This document shows, piece by piece, positions 1 to 8,192 of a stretch of 64,000 nt of DNA. Source of the stretch: Anderseniella sp. Lineage in GTDB: Bacteria > Pseudomonadota > Alphaproteobacteria > Rhizobiales > Aestuariivirgaceae. The stretch covers positions 1 through 64,000 of the forward strand of contig JANQOK010000016.1 of the NCBI GenBank assembly GCA_028289645.1, in the 5' to 3' direction. The position numbers were made by a program, and so were the translations under genes. The notes under the pieces were generated by a model. That model worked only from the letters and a program-made list of their open reading frames with translations. It did not search any database and was not told the origin of the DNA. The number at the start of each line of letters is the position of its first letter. The stretch's first letter is position 1.

Positions 1-2
1 TC

Positions 3-71
3 AAGGCCATCTACAATGACAGCCGGCGCGAAAAGGCCGGTATGGAAACCGTCGTCAACCAGACCGAATAG
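3..71 (+). CDS. C-terminal end of an unidentified gene
   Basis: An open frame enters from the left edge and stops with TAG after about 22 residues, ending in VVNQTE. The tail is charged and codon use looks like real coding sequence. A strong intrinsic terminator follows 29 bases later on the same strand, which supports this being the true 3' end of a plus-strand gene. The fragment is too short to assign a family. Confidence 0.45.
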   Translation, partial: KAIYNDSRREKAGMETVVNQTE

Positions 72-100
72 ACCACACGGACACATACAACAACCAAAGA

Positions 101-130
101 CCCCCGCTGCTCACCGCAGCGGGGGTTTTG
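101..130 (+). terminator. Rho-independent terminator
   Basis: A perfect 10-bp GC-rich stem (CCCCCGCTGC pairing with GCAGCGGGGG) encloses a 5-base loop and is followed by TTTTG. It terminates the plus-strand gene whose tail enters at the left edge. Confidence 0.9.
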
Positions 131-152
131 CTTCGGGTTCATGCCCCTCAGG

Positions 153-387
153 CAAGCAGGCTTCGCCTGCGCTCCGCTGGGGCGGGCCTGACCGGCCCGA
201 GGCCCGGTCGGGCCTAGTTGGTTATTGATGGTCGAACAGCTTTACTCAGCACTTCGTGCTTCGCGCCGTTCTCCGACCCTGTACAACCGTCGTGACGAAT
301 TCCTCTCCGAGGCACATGGTGCCGAGGCAAGGCCGACCGGCCGCCGCGCGAAGCGCGCCCTAGCGGAGCGCAGGCGAAGCCTGCTTG
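153..387. repeat. 26-bp perfect inverted repeat in intergenic DNA
   Basis: The 26 bases at 153-178 recur as an exact reverse complement at 362-387, and the similarity continues past one mismatch into the flanking GGGC/GCCC. The right arm runs into a tandem pair: GCCTGCTTGCGTGAGCG occurs at 379-395 and again at 409-425, a 30-base period. No coding sequence was found between the arms. The arms are 180 bases apart, so this is more likely a dispersed REP-like sequence present in two orientations than a terminator. Confidence 0.7.
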
Positions 388-455
388 CGTGAGCGGCATA
401 AACACTGCGCCTGCTTGCGTGAGCGATATAAACCAAACCACAAGCTGTTCGACCA
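229..455. mobile_element. Possible MITE-like element with 14-bp terminal inverted repeats
   Basis: A 227-bp stretch begins with TGGTCGAACAGCTT and ends with its exact reverse complement AAGCTGTTCGACCA. It carries no plausible gene and contains the right arm of another inverted repeat plus a two-copy 30-base tandem repeat. The size and terminal repeats fit a non-autonomous miniature element. No target-site duplication is evident at the edges, and no transposase is present in the window, so the mobile interpretation is an inference. Confidence 0.35.
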
Positions 456-483
456 GCCAGTATGAATCAGCTAAACAGGCGCT

Positions 484-1182
484 ATGCCAAACCCGCCCGC
501 ACGCGAAACGGATCTTTATGGGCCTGTCAAAGCGCTGCTTGAAGGCCAGGGCTATGAGGTCAAGGGAGAAGTCGGCGCAGCCGATGTGGTTGCCTGCCGC
601 GCGGGAGAGGACCCGATCATAGTCGAACTTAAGACCGGCTTTTCGCTTGCCCTGTTTCACCAGGCCATCGACCGGCTTTCCCTGAGCGACACCGTCTATG
701 TTTGCGTGCCGCGCGGCACCGGGCGCGCGTTTCTCAAATCGCTGAAACACAACAAGAGCCTGTGCCGCAGGCTCGGGCTTGGCCTCATCACGGTGCGGCT
801 CAAGGACGGGCTGGCTGAAATTCACCTGGATCCGGGGCCCTATCGGCCACGCCAGTCGAAACCCAAGAAAGCCAGGCTGCTGAAAGAATTCGCAAGCCGC
901 GTCGGCGACCCCAACACCGGCGGGACGACAAGAAAACCTGTGATGACCGCCTACCGGCAGGACGCTCTGCGCTGTGCGGGAACGCTGCACTCCAACGGCG
1001 CCACCAAGGCGGCCCAGGTGGCCAGGGCCTCAGGTGTTGCAAGGGCGCGCCAGATCATGTCCGCCAATCATTATGGCTGGTTTGACCGCGTCGAGACGGG
1101 CATCTACGAGCTAAGCCCCAACGGCAGGCGGGCAGTTGCAGAGCACGCCGACACACTGTCCTTGCTGATGACCGACAGCTAG
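484..1182 (+). CDS. DUF2161 family protein (predicted PD-(D/E)XK phosphodiesterase fold)
   Basis: A 232-residue protein. The N-terminal half carries a nuclease-fold signature: an early glutamate (RETDLYGPVK), then GAADVV, then IIVELKTG, giving the D-(X)n-ELK active-site pattern of PD-(D/E)XK enzymes at about residues 40-60. The C-terminal half (about 145-225) looks like a winged-helix or DNA-reading domain. This matches the DUF2161 family of alphaproteobacteria, whose substrate is unknown. The gene stands alone between a repeat-rich intergenic region and a convergent sirtuin gene. The start is the ATG directly ahead of PNPPARET. A restriction or repair role is possible but not shown. Confidence 0.8.
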   Translation: MPNPPARETDLYGPVKALLEGQGYEVKGEVGAADVVACRAGEDPIIVELKTGFSLALFHQAIDRLSLSDTVYVCVPRGTGRAFLKSLKHNKSLCRRLGLGLITVRLKDGLAEIHLDPGPYRPRQSKPKKARLLKEFASRVGDPNTGGTTRKPVMTAYRQDALRCAGTLHSNGATKAAQVARASGVARARQIMSANHYGWFDRVETGIYELSPNGRRAVAEHADTLSLLMTDS

Positions 1183-1198
1183 CATTGCCTGCTATGGT

Positions 1199-1948
1199 TC
1201 AGACGTGCTGCAGCACATCGCCGATGTCGTCGTGGATGACAAGCTCGGCGAGTTCGTCGGCCGGGGTTGGTTCTCCATTGATGATGACCAGCGGGATATC
1301 GAGCTGAGCAGCAAGCACCGGGAAGCTGGCAGCCGGCTCCACCACCAGTGACGAGCCGACCGCAAGAAACAGATCGCTTTCCCTGGTCATTTCGCCGGCC
1401 CGGCGCATGGCATCCACCGGCATCGCCTGGCCAAATGAGATGGTCGCGGTCTTGACCACGCCGCCACACGCCACGCAGGCCGGCGCATCGCTGTGGGCTT
1501 CAAGCTCGGCGGCGACCCAGTCGAGTTCATGGCGCCGGCCGCATTCGAGACAGTGGGCATAGGTGCCGTTGCCATGCAGTTCAACGGTTTTCGAAACGGG
1601 TACCCCGGCGCGCTGGTGCAGCCCGTCAATGTTCTGGGTGATGACACCTGCCAGCTTTCCGGCGCGATGCCAGCGCGCTGCGGCGGCGTGGCCCCTGCCC
1701 GGTTCGACCGGGCCAACCTCGTCGCGAATCTTCAGAAACCGGGACAGGCCTTCGCGACGGGCTTCGGGCGACGACATGAAGGTCTTGAAGTCGAGCGGCT
1801 TGAACCGCGACCACACGCCGCCGGGCGAGCGAAAGTCGGGAATACCGCACTCCGTCGAGATTCCCGCACCGGAGAAAACCACGATGCGGTTTGCCTCACC
1901 CACAAGTCTTGCAAGTGCCGCCCGTTTGCCGTTCAAATCGTTCATCAT
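1199..1948 (-). CDS. NAD-dependent protein deacylase, Sir2 family
   Basis: A 249-residue sirtuin that removes acyl groups from protein lysines using NAD. Visible motifs are [18 protein letters not shown] (NAD binding), TQNIDGLH, the catalytic histidine in ELHGNG, two Cys-x2-Cys pairs of the zinc ribbon (CLEC and CVAC), SFGQAMP and [10 protein letters not shown]. The open frame extends another 20 codons upstream, but that extension overlaps the divergent glyoxalase gene and matches no family start. One of the two adjacent ATG codons at 1943-1948 is therefore preferred. The enzyme is cytoplasmic. The small-domain sequence does not settle whether the preferred acyl group is acetyl, propionyl or succinyl. 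Confidence 0.9.
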   Translation of the reverse strand: MMNDLNGKRAALARLVGEANRIVVFSGAGISTECGIPDFRSPGGVWSRFKPLDFKTFMSSPEARREGLSRFLKIRDEVGPVEPGRGHAAAARWHRAGKLAGVITQNIDGLHQRAGVPVSKTVELHGNGTYAHCLECGRRHELDWVAAELEAHSDAPACVACGGVVKTATISFGQAMPVDAMRRAGEMTRESDLFLAVGSSLVVEPAASFPVLAAQLDIPLVIINGEPTPADELAELVIHDDIGDVLQHV

Positions 1949-1989
1949 CACCAACCAACCAAATCCCACATACGCCGAAAGGGTCACAC

Positions 1990-2409
1990 ATGAAATACCT
2001 GCATACAATGATACGCGTTACGGATCTCGACGCATCGGTCAAATTCTTCTGCGACGTGCTCGGCTTCACCGAGACCCGGCGCTATGAGAGCGAACAGGGC
2101 CGCTTCACGCTTGTGTTCGTGGCCCCGGACGAGTCGCCAGACTGCCCGGTGGAGCTGACCTACAACTGGGATCCGGAAGAGTATGACGAGGGCCGCAATT
2201 TCGGCCACTTGGCCTACTCGGTCGAAAACATCTACGAGTACTGCCAGATGCTGATGGACAAGGGCGTGACCATCAACAGGCCACCGCGTGACGGCCGCAT
2301 GGCGTTTATCCGCACGCCGGACAACATTTCGATCGAACTGCTGCAGCAAGGCGACAGCCTGCCGGCTCAGGAGCCGTGGAAATCCATGGAAAACACCGGC
2401 AAGTGGTAA
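1990..2409 (+). CDS. gloA: Lactoylglutathione lyase (glyoxalase I)
   Basis: A 139-residue metalloenzyme of the VOC superfamily that converts the hemithioacetal of methylglyoxal and glutathione to S-lactoylglutathione. The four metal ligands are visible: His in [10 protein letters not shown], Glu in VELTYNW, His in FGHLAYSV and Glu in ISIELLQQ. Its length matches bacterial glyoxalase I. The start at 1990 is supported by the family N-terminus and by an AAGG motif 8-10 bases upstream. The reading frame is open further 5' but only over the divergent sirtuin gene. It is followed by a SnoaL-like gene that may be co-transcribed. Confidence 0.93.
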   Translation: MKYLHTMIRVTDLDASVKFFCDVLGFTETRRYESEQGRFTLVFVAPDESPDCPVELTYNWDPEEYDEGRNFGHLAYSVENIYEYCQMLMDKGVTINRPPRDGRMAFIRTPDNISIELLQQGDSLPAQEPWKSMENTGKW

Positions 2410-2478
2410 CACGACCGCAGCGGGCGGCGGCCGCTTTTGGCACTGCCGCCCGACCGGGCTGTTCACGGGAGCGCCAAT

Positions 2479-2865
2479 ATGCCAAGCAGGCAGGATCAGA
2501 ATCGGGCAAACGTCATTGCGTTTTATGAAATGATGTTCAATGACTGCGAGCCCGAACAGGCCATAGCGCAGTTTGCAGGCGCACACTACATCCAGCACAA
2601 TCCGCATGTTGAAGACGGCAAGCAGGGCTTCATCGACTACTTCAACCGGATGGCGAAAGAGTATCCGGGAAAGTCCGTCAAGATTGTGCGCAGCGTGGCC
2701 GAAGGTGATTTCGTCGTGCTGCATTGCCACCAGGTATGGCCAGGCGGTCTGGAGTATGCCGGGATCGATATTTTCCGTCTCGATAATGACGGCAAGATTG
2801 TCGAGCACTGGGATGTGCTGCAGACGCTGCCGACAACATCCGCCAATGAAAACGGCATGTTCTAG
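2479..2865 (+). CDS. SnoaL-like / NTF2-fold protein
   Basis: A 128-residue protein with the SnoaL-like cone-fold pattern: an N-terminal helix (NVIAFYEMMFN), YIQHNPHVEDG, then the long strand segments EGDFVVLHCHQVWPGG and GIDIFRLDNDGKIVEHWDVLQ. The IVEHWDVLQ ending is typical of this group, which includes small-molecule hydrolases and isomerases as well as uncharacterised stress-associated proteins. The ATG at 2479 has a GGGAGC motif upstream, and the longer open frame adds only 14 poorly conserved residues. No specific substrate can be named. Confidence 0.8.
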   Translation: MPSRQDQNRANVIAFYEMMFNDCEPEQAIAQFAGAHYIQHNPHVEDGKQGFIDYFNRMAKEYPGKSVKIVRSVAEGDFVVLHCHQVWPGGLEYAGIDIFRLDNDGKIVEHWDVLQTLPTTSANENGMF

Positions 2866-2938
2866 CGCTGAGGCGTGTGCGTACCGGCTGGCCTGCAGCC
2901 AAAGGAACAGGCGACATTTTCATGAAGGGAAAAGGCGG

Positions 2939-3013
2939 TGGTACGCCCTAGGGGAATCGAACCCCTCTCTCCAGCGTGAAAGGCTAGTGTCCTAACCGAT
3001 AGACGAAGGGCGC
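2939..3013 (-). tRNA. tRNA-Glu (UUC)
   Basis: Read on the minus strand, the gene folds into a complete cloverleaf. The acceptor arm GCGCCCT pairs with AGGGCGT (one G-U), the anticodon loop is CTTTCAC with anticodon TTC, and the T arm has the standard GGTTCGATTCC sequence. The 3' CCA is encoded. No partial tRNA copy or integrase lies beside it. Confidence 0.97.
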
Positions 3014-3121
3014 GCACCACCGGGCGTCCGTATATCTAGGTTCCGGCCCGCTGGCAAGCACTGATCTGGGAAAACCCGAAAAATTTCAAACTGTGCATAG
3101 TGGCAGGGCACCGGTCAGCAC

Positions 3122-3139
3122 TGTGGCAAATATGCCACA
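3122..3139. promoter_or_regulatory. 18-bp dyad, copy 1 of 3 (TGTGGCA-N4-TGCCACA)
   Basis: A perfect 7-bp inverted repeat with spacer AATA ends two bases before a predicted -35 hexamer of the downstream outer-membrane gene. The same dyad occurs upstream of the tandem paralogue and, with one mismatch, between the double-barrel membrane-protein gene and the TPR-sulfotransferase gene. Placement against the -35 box suits an activator, but the cognate regulator is unknown. Confidence 0.55.
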
Positions 3140-3140
3140 C

Positions 3141-3170
3141 TTGGGAAAAATCCAAATTGATATGTATAAA
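3141..3170 (+). promoter_or_regulatory. Predicted sigma-70-type promoter
   Basis: TTGGGA and TATAAA are separated by 18 bases, immediately downstream of the 18-bp dyad and about 70 bases before the start codon of the first outer-membrane paralogue. The -35 hexamer is imperfect, which fits an activator-dependent promoter. Confidence 0.4.
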
Positions 3171-3240
3171 GATGTTTCGCACGCGACTTCAGATTGATAA
3201 CCTGACAGCGGCAGGATTCTCATCTAGGGGGTATTGTTCC

Positions 3241-4233
3241 ATGAAAAAGCAGACAGCAGCTCCGGTTATAGCTCTCGCACTCGCCCTGTCGGCCAACAGC
3301 GCGGCAGCTGCCGACTATGAGGCGCAGATTCAACAGCTTGTTGTTTCCGGGGTCGTTGAGAAGTGGATAGGCGGCAGCTTCCTATCAAGCATCGACCAGG
3401 AAGAGGCCGGATTTGATCCGGAACACGAAAGCTACTTCACCAGCGGCCAGAGCGGCCGACTGAGCCTGCCGCTGGGCGACATGCTGTCCCTGCAAATGGA
3501 TGCGGACAACGAGATCACCAGCAACGCGTTCGACTCGCCCGAGGCCACAGGCAATGAGGATGACAATTCGGACGACTTTTCTCATGCCTTCGGATTTGGC
3601 CTGCACGTAAGCGCACGCGATCCGTCACGCGGCCTGTTTGGCGCGTTCGCCGCCTTCGGACAAGGCAAAGGCGACAGTTTTCAGGGCCGTTACAACTTCT
3701 GGGCCGTTGGTGGCGAGGCGCAGTACTACGCTGACGATATGACATTCTACCTGCAGGCCGGGTATCTGGATTCCAAGGGAACCAACATTGTCGACGATGA
3801 ACAGGGAACCCGGGACGGCCTCCACGATGCGTTCTTCGTGCGCGGCGTGGCGCGCTGGTTCCTGACACCCGACAGCCGCCTGCAGGGCGAAGTCGCCTAT
3901 GCCAACGGCACCCAGGATACAGCCGAGAGCTCGGGAACCGACAATGCGCCGTTCGACATGGACGTGATCCAGTGGGGCGTCCGCTACGACACCGTCATCA
4001 CCGGACTGCCCCTGATTGGCGATGGCACAGTGTTCATCGGCTACCGGGGAACGCACTTCGACAACAGCTGTTGCGACCTGGAGGACACCGCCACGTTCAC
4101 CGAACATACGGTCATGGCGGGCTTCTCGTATCACTTTGGCGGGCAGACCCTGCTGGATCAGGACCGCGTCGGTGCCACGCTCGACCTGCCAACCTTCGGC
4201 CGCTGGGTCGCGGGGGGCGAGCAGATTGACTGA
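3241..4233 (+). CDS. Predicted outer-membrane beta-barrel protein, tandem paralogue 1
   Basis: A 330-residue exported protein with a Sec signal peptide (lysines after Met, a hydrophobic core, then cleavage near SANSAAAA-DYEA). The mature part has alternating aromatic and hydrophobic strands, acidic loops, conserved segments such as SGRLSLPLGDMLSLQMDA, and a terminal strand region ending FGRWVAGGEQID. It fits a porin-like barrel, but no named family was recognised. The start chosen gives an intact signal peptide and follows a GGGGG tract about 12 bases upstream. The next gene is a closely related copy, so this is a local tandem duplication. Confidence 0.8.
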   Translation: MKKQTAAPVIALALALSANSAAAADYEAQIQQLVVSGVVEKWIGGSFLSSIDQEEAGFDPEHESYFTSGQSGRLSLPLGDMLSLQMDADNEITSNAFDSPEATGNEDDNSDDFSHAFGFGLHVSARDPSRGLFGAFAAFGQGKGDSFQGRYNFWAVGGEAQYYADDMTFYLQAGYLDSKGTNIVDDEQGTRDGLHDAFFVRGVARWFLTPDSRLQGEVAYANGTQDTAESSGTDNAPFDMDVIQWGVRYDTVITGLPLIGDGTVFIGYRGTHFDNSCCDLEDTATFTEHTVMAGFSYHFGGQTLLDQDRVGATLDLPTFGRWVAGGEQID

Positions 4234-4283
4234 GTCGGGGGGCGTGTCGGGCTTCCAGCCCGGTACCTGCAACCGGTCAGCAC

Positions 4284-4301
4284 TGTGGCAAAACTGCCAC
4301 A
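4284..4301. promoter_or_regulatory. 18-bp dyad, copy 2 of 3 (TGTGGCA-N4-TGCCACA)
   Basis: Perfect 7-bp arms surround spacer AAAC, 102 bases before the start codon of the second outer-membrane paralogue. The flanks ACCGGTCAGCAC on the left and CTGGGAAA on the right also resemble the first copy, so the duplication carried its control region with it. Confidence 0.5.
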
Positions 4302-4403
4302 GTCTGGGAAATTCGGTGCACACCACCCAGTTGCCCCTTTTCGACAATGATCCCATTTTGCTAGCTTATTTGCGATTTGGGAATTTGTTAGGGGTGCACA
4401 ACT

Positions 4404-5375
4404 ATGAAGAAGTTCGCAGCAGCATCGGCAACGGCCATCGCCTTGGCGATATCCGCTAACAGCGCGACGGCAGCCGACTATGAACAGCAGGTGCAACAGC
4501 TTGTTGTCTCCGGCAAGATTGAGAAATGGGTCGGTTACAGCTTTCTCTCCGGCATCGACAATGGTGACGGAGAGACCTTCGATCCCGACAATGAGGATTA
4601 CTTCACCAGTGGCCAGAGCGGGCGCCTGAGCCTGCCGCTGGGTGACATGCTGTCGCTGCAGATGGATGCGGACAACGAGATTACCGAGAGCGGGCTCAAG
4701 AACGACAACGACGATGACGATTTCGCTCATGCTTTCGGTTTCGGCGCGCATCTGAGCGCCCGTGATCCTTCACGCGGACTGATCGGGGTGTTCGGCGCAT
4801 TTGGGCAAGGCAAGGGCGATACGAACGAAGGACGCCACAATTTCTGGGCCGCCGGTGGCGAAGCGCAGCTCTATGCGGACAATCTGACGTTCTACCTGCA
4901 AGGTGGTTATCTGGACTCAGAACAAGACGATCCCGACGATGGCGATGAGGAGCGCATCGACGGTTTTCATGACGCGTTTTTCGTGCGCGGCGTTGCGCGC
5001 TGGTTCATGACACCGGACAGCCGGCTGCAAGGTGAAGTGGCCTATGCCAACGGAGAGCAGGATGATGACGATGGCACCGGCATCGACGAACCATTCGACA
5101 TGGACGTGATTCAGTGGGGTGTGCGCTATGACACCGTCATTAGCGACCTGCCACTGGTTGGCGACAGTGCCGTCTTCATCGGTTACCGCGGCACGCATTT
5201 CGATACCGGCTGCTGCGGACCTGAAGATTCCGCCAGGTTCACTGAGCACACTATCATGGCAGGTTTTTCCTATCACTTCGGCGGCCAGAGCCTGCTTGAA
5301 TTCGACCGCGTCGGTGCGACGCTCGATCTGCCGAACTTCGGCCGCTGGGTTGCCGCGGGTGAACAGCTCGACTGA
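4404..5375 (+). CDS. Predicted outer-membrane beta-barrel protein, tandem paralogue 2
   Basis: A 323-residue protein collinear with its upstream neighbour along the whole length. It has a signal peptide (MKKFAAASATAIALAISANS, cleavage near ATA-ADYE), then shared blocks YFTSGQSGRLSLPLGDM, SARDPSRGL, FVRGVARWF, DMDVIQWGVRYDTV, FIGYRGTHFD and FSYHFGGQ, ending NFGRWVAAGEQLD. Divergence concentrates in acidic Asp/Glu-rich stretches that probably form loops. A CC pair in the last third is kept in both copies. AGGGG lies 10-14 bases ahead of the ATG. The function is unknown; a surface-exposed barrel binding cations or ligands is an inference from the acidic loops. Confidence 0.8.
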   Translation: MKKFAAASATAIALAISANSATAADYEQQVQQLVVSGKIEKWVGYSFLSGIDNGDGETFDPDNEDYFTSGQSGRLSLPLGDMLSLQMDADNEITESGLKNDNDDDDFAHAFGFGAHLSARDPSRGLIGVFGAFGQGKGDTNEGRHNFWAAGGEAQLYADNLTFYLQGGYLDSEQDDPDDGDEERIDGFHDAFFVRGVARWFMTPDSRLQGEVAYANGEQDDDDGTGIDEPFDMDVIQWGVRYDTVISDLPLVGDSAVFIGYRGTHFDTGCCGPEDSARFTEHTIMAGFSYHFGGQSLLEFDRVGATLDLPNFGRWVAAGEQLD

Positions 5376-5398
5376 TTGCGGCAGTTGAAGTGCCGGCG

Positions 5399-7207
5399 CT
5401 ACCTGCCCGGCACTTCCGCCACATCGTCGATGAACACCTGGCCTTCACGCTTGCCACCCCAGTCGTTGATGGCGAGCCTGCCGGCGATGTGTAAGGGCAT
5501 CTGGCGTTCCGACAGCAACACCTCACCAAGCTCGGTACCCAGTGCCCTGAAGGCAATGGCCTTCAGGCGGGTGCCGTCCGACTGCACAAGCGTGCACCTG
5601 ACATGATCGGCGCCGGCGCGCGCGGCATAGACCACTTTGTGCGACGGCAGCGCAAACACCGGTGACGGGTTGCCCTGGCCGAACGGTCCCGCCCGGTCCA
5701 GATCCTCGATGAAGCGGGTTGACGCACCTGACGCTGCAATGGCGGCATCTATGACGAGATTGTCGACGCTGGAGACCGCCTCGACTTCGGCGGCAAGCTG
5801 CTGTTCCAGAAAGGCCCGCAGGTCGCCGAGACGGGCCTGCTCGAGTGAGATGCCGGCGGCCATGGCGTGACCGCCGCCCTTGACCGCAACCCCGGCGGCG
5901 ACCGCAGCCTGTACGGCGAGCCCCAGGTTGACGCCGGCAATGGACCGCGCGGAGCCTGAGGCCTGCGATCCGTCCTTTGGCAGGCCAATGGCAAAAGCGG
6001 GCTTGTCGAAACGCTCTTTCAGGCGCGATGCCACCAGCCCCAGCACTCCGGGATGCCAGCCCTCGCCCGCCACCACCAGCACCGGCAGCCGGGCCTCTTT
6101 GCCCAGCATGGCTTCAGCCTGTTCAACTGCACGGTCGACCGTGGCAAGCTCGATGGCCTGGCGCTTCTTGTTCATTTCCTCCAGCGACTGGGCCAGTTGC
6201 ATGGCGTGACCCCTGTCATGGCTGGTGAGCAGGGCCAGGCCGTCCATGGCTGAACCGATGCGCCCGGCGGCATTCAGGCGCGGACCCAGCACGAAGCCCA
6301 GCGAATGGGCGTCCGGGCGCCGCGACAGCCGGGCCACGTCAGCCAGGGCCGCGATGCCGGGCCGGTCGCGCCTGGCCATGATCTTCAGGCCCTGGCGCAC
6401 ATAGGCCCGGTTCAGCCCGACCAGCGGCACCACATCACACACGGTGCCGAGTGCAACCAGGTCCATCATGGCCATCAGGTCCGGTTCCGGCCGCGCATCG
6501 CTCCACCAGCCGCGGGCGCGCAACAGCTTCGATGTCGCCGCGATCAGCACCATCACCACACCGGCGGCGCACAAGGCGCCCTGGCCGGATGTGTCGTCGA
6601 GGCGGTTGGGATTGATCACCGCGTGCGCCTGCGGCAGTTCGTGCCCTGCCTGGTGATGATCGACGATCACCGTGTCCATGCCGAGTTCGTGAGCCTTCAA
6701 CAGCGGATCATGCGCCATGACCCCGCAGTCCAGCGTGATCAGCAGTTTGACACCGGCAGCCTTGTGATCTTCCACCGCCGCTATGGATGGACCATAACCT
6801 TCGTCGACCCGGTGCGGAATGTGAACACGCGGCACCACGCCGGCCACGCCCAGGAAATCCACCATCAGGGCAGCCGACGTCATGCCGTCGACATCATAAT
6901 CACCGATCAGACCGATTGCTTCACCCGCCGTGACCGCATCAGCGAGCCGTTCGGCGCCGGAATCCACATCCATCATGGCTGCTGCCGGCGGCATCAGTTC
7001 GCGCAGTGTCGGTTCCAGAAAGCTGGCCGTGGTCTCGGGCAGCACACCACGGGCGGCCAGTATGCGGCCCATAATGTCGCTGACATTGGCCTGCTGGGAT
7101 ATGGCTTGCGCCATCCGGTCTGTCTCAAGGCGCGGTGTCCAGCGGCGGCCGGTAATGGAGCGCTCAACACCCAGAAAGGCTTTTGGGTGTTCAGGCGCAT
7201 GGCCCAT
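5399..7207 (-). CDS. recJ: Single-stranded-DNA-specific exonuclease RecJ
   Basis: A 602-residue 5'-3' single-strand exonuclease of recombination and mismatch repair. It belongs to the DHH phosphoesterase superfamily: GDYDVDG near residue 103, TLDCGV near 160, VDHHQAGHE near 183, and the DHHA1 motif GGHAMAAG near residue 450, with an OB-type C-terminal region. The length is normal. It starts 5 bases after the glpX stop and is the last gene of a hom-glpX-recJ run. It faces the outer-membrane paralogue convergently, with only 23 bases between the two stops. Confidence 0.95.
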   Translation of the reverse strand: MGHAPEHPKAFLGVERSITGRRWTPRLETDRMAQAISQQANVSDIMGRILAARGVLPETTASFLEPTLRELMPPAAAMMDVDSGAERLADAVTAGEAIGLIGDYDVDGMTSAALMVDFLGVAGVVPRVHIPHRVDEGYGPSIAAVEDHKAAGVKLLITLDCGVMAHDPLLKAHELGMDTVIVDHHQAGHELPQAHAVINPNRLDDTSGQGALCAAGVVMVLIAATSKLLRARGWWSDARPEPDLMAMMDLVALGTVCDVVPLVGLNRAYVRQGLKIMARRDRPGIAALADVARLSRRPDAHSLGFVLGPRLNAAGRIGSAMDGLALLTSHDRGHAMQLAQSLEEMNKKRQAIELATVDRAVEQAEAMLGKEARLPVLVVAGEGWHPGVLGLVASRLKERFDKPAFAIGLPKDGSQASGSARSIAGVNLGLAVQAAVAAGVAVKGGGHAMAAGISLEQARLGDLRAFLEQQLAAEVEAVSSVDNLVIDAAIAASGASTRFIEDLDRAGPFGQGNPSPVFALPSHKVVYAARAGADHVRCTLVQSDGTRLKAIAFRALGTELGEVLLSERQMPLHIAGRLAINDWGGKREGQVFIDDVAEVPGR

Positions 7208-7212
7208 CCGGC

Positions 7213-8160
7213 TTACGCCACCTTGCGGCGGTTCTTGATCCAGCGCACCGTGCCGGTGGCCGAGCGCATCACAACCGTGTCCGTGGTGATATGGGATTTG
7301 CCGAACTTCACGCCGTCCAGCATGCTGCCGTCAGTCACACCGGAAGCCGCGAACATAACATCACCGGACGCCATTTCGTTCATGTTGAACTTTGCATCCG
7401 GGTCCTCAACACCCATCTTCAGGGCGCGGTCACGGTCGCCGGGTTTGTGGAACACCAGCCGGCCCTGCATCTGCCCGCCGATACACCGAAGCGCGGCCGC
7501 CGCCAGCACACCCTCGGGCGCGCCTCCGACACCCATATAGATATCAATGCCGGTATTGTCTGGATCGGTGGTGTGAATCACGCCGGCAATATCACCATCG
7601 CTGATCAGACGGACGCCGGCGCCGGTTGTGCGAATGGCTGCAATCAGGTCGGCATGGCGGGGACGGTCGAGCACACATGCTGTCAGGTGCTCGGTTGCCA
7701 CACCCTTGGCGTTAGCCAGCGCTTTTAAATTGTCTTGAGGAGATGCATCGAGGTCGATTGTGCCCTCAGGATAACCGGGTCCGATGGCGATCTTGCTCAT
7801 GTAACAGTCGGGTGCGTGCAACAGGCTGCCGCCGACCGCCATTGCGATAACCGCGAGCGAATCGGGCATGGCTTTGGCGCACAAGGTCGTACCTTCCAGC
7901 GGATCCAGCGCGATATCGATCCTCGGTCCTTTGCCGCTGCCGACCTTCTCGCCGATGTACAGCATCGGTGCTTCGTCGCGTTCGCCTTCTCCGATAACGA
8001 CTTTGCCGTCCATGTCGATATCGTTGAGCGCAGTGCGCATGGCGTCAACGGCAAGCTGGTCAGCCTGCTTTTCATCACCACGGCCGCGCATTCTAGCAGC
8101 GGCAATTGCGGCAGCCTCCGTCACACGAGCAATCTCAATGGTCAGCATACGGTTCAGCAT
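7213..8160 (-). CDS. glpX: Fructose-1,6-bisphosphatase, class II
   Basis: A 315-residue metal-dependent phosphatase for fructose 1,6-bisphosphate (gluconeogenesis), and in some bacteria also sedoheptulose bisphosphate. Family signatures are visible: KVVIGEGERDEAPML, DIALDPLEGTT with the metal-binding aspartates, GVGGAPEGVLAAAAL and GRLVFHKPGDRDRA. The ATG four codons downstream (MLTIEIARV) is an alternative start. It lies 32 bases downstream of hom and 5 bases upstream of recJ, which suggests one transcript. Confidence 0.95.
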   Translation of the reverse strand: MLNRMLTIEIARVTEAAAIAAARMRGRGDEKQADQLAVDAMRTALNDIDMDGKVVIGEGERDEAPMLYIGEKVGSGKGPRIDIALDPLEGTTLCAKAMPDSLAVIAMAVGGSLLHAPDCYMSKIAIGPGYPEGTIDLDASPQDNLKALANAKGVATEHLTACVLDRPRHADLIAAIRTTGAGVRLISDGDIAGVIHTTDPDNTGIDIYMGVGGAPEGVLAAAALRCIGGQMQGRLVFHKPGDRDRALKMGVEDPDAKFNMNEMASGDVMFAASGVTDGSMLDGVKFGKSHITTDTVVMRSATGTVRWIKNRRKVA

Positions 8161-8192
8161 GATTTCATCTTCACTTGTTGTTCCAGCCGGTA

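Noticed and set aside
379-436. Two-copy 30-base tandem repeat considered as a CRISPR remnant
   Set aside because: There are only two units, no conserved spacer-repeat architecture and no cas gene in the window.
214-990. 258-residue minus-strand frame opposite the DUF2161 gene
   Set aside because: It has no recognisable motif, and its codon pattern follows from the third-position GC of the real gene on the other strand.
2939-3013. tRNA-Glu as an integration site for the adjacent outer-membrane duplication
   Set aside because: No integrase and no duplicated tRNA end are visible; the duplication is explained by tandem copying.
3100-3240. Longer N-terminus for the first outer-membrane paralogue
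   Set aside because: The extension would destroy the signal peptide and would place the dyad and promoter inside the coding sequence.
6305-7540. 411-residue plus-strand frame over recJ and glpX
   Set aside because: It spans two well-supported genes on the opposite strand; the His/Arg/Gln-rich composition is typical of an antisense shadow.
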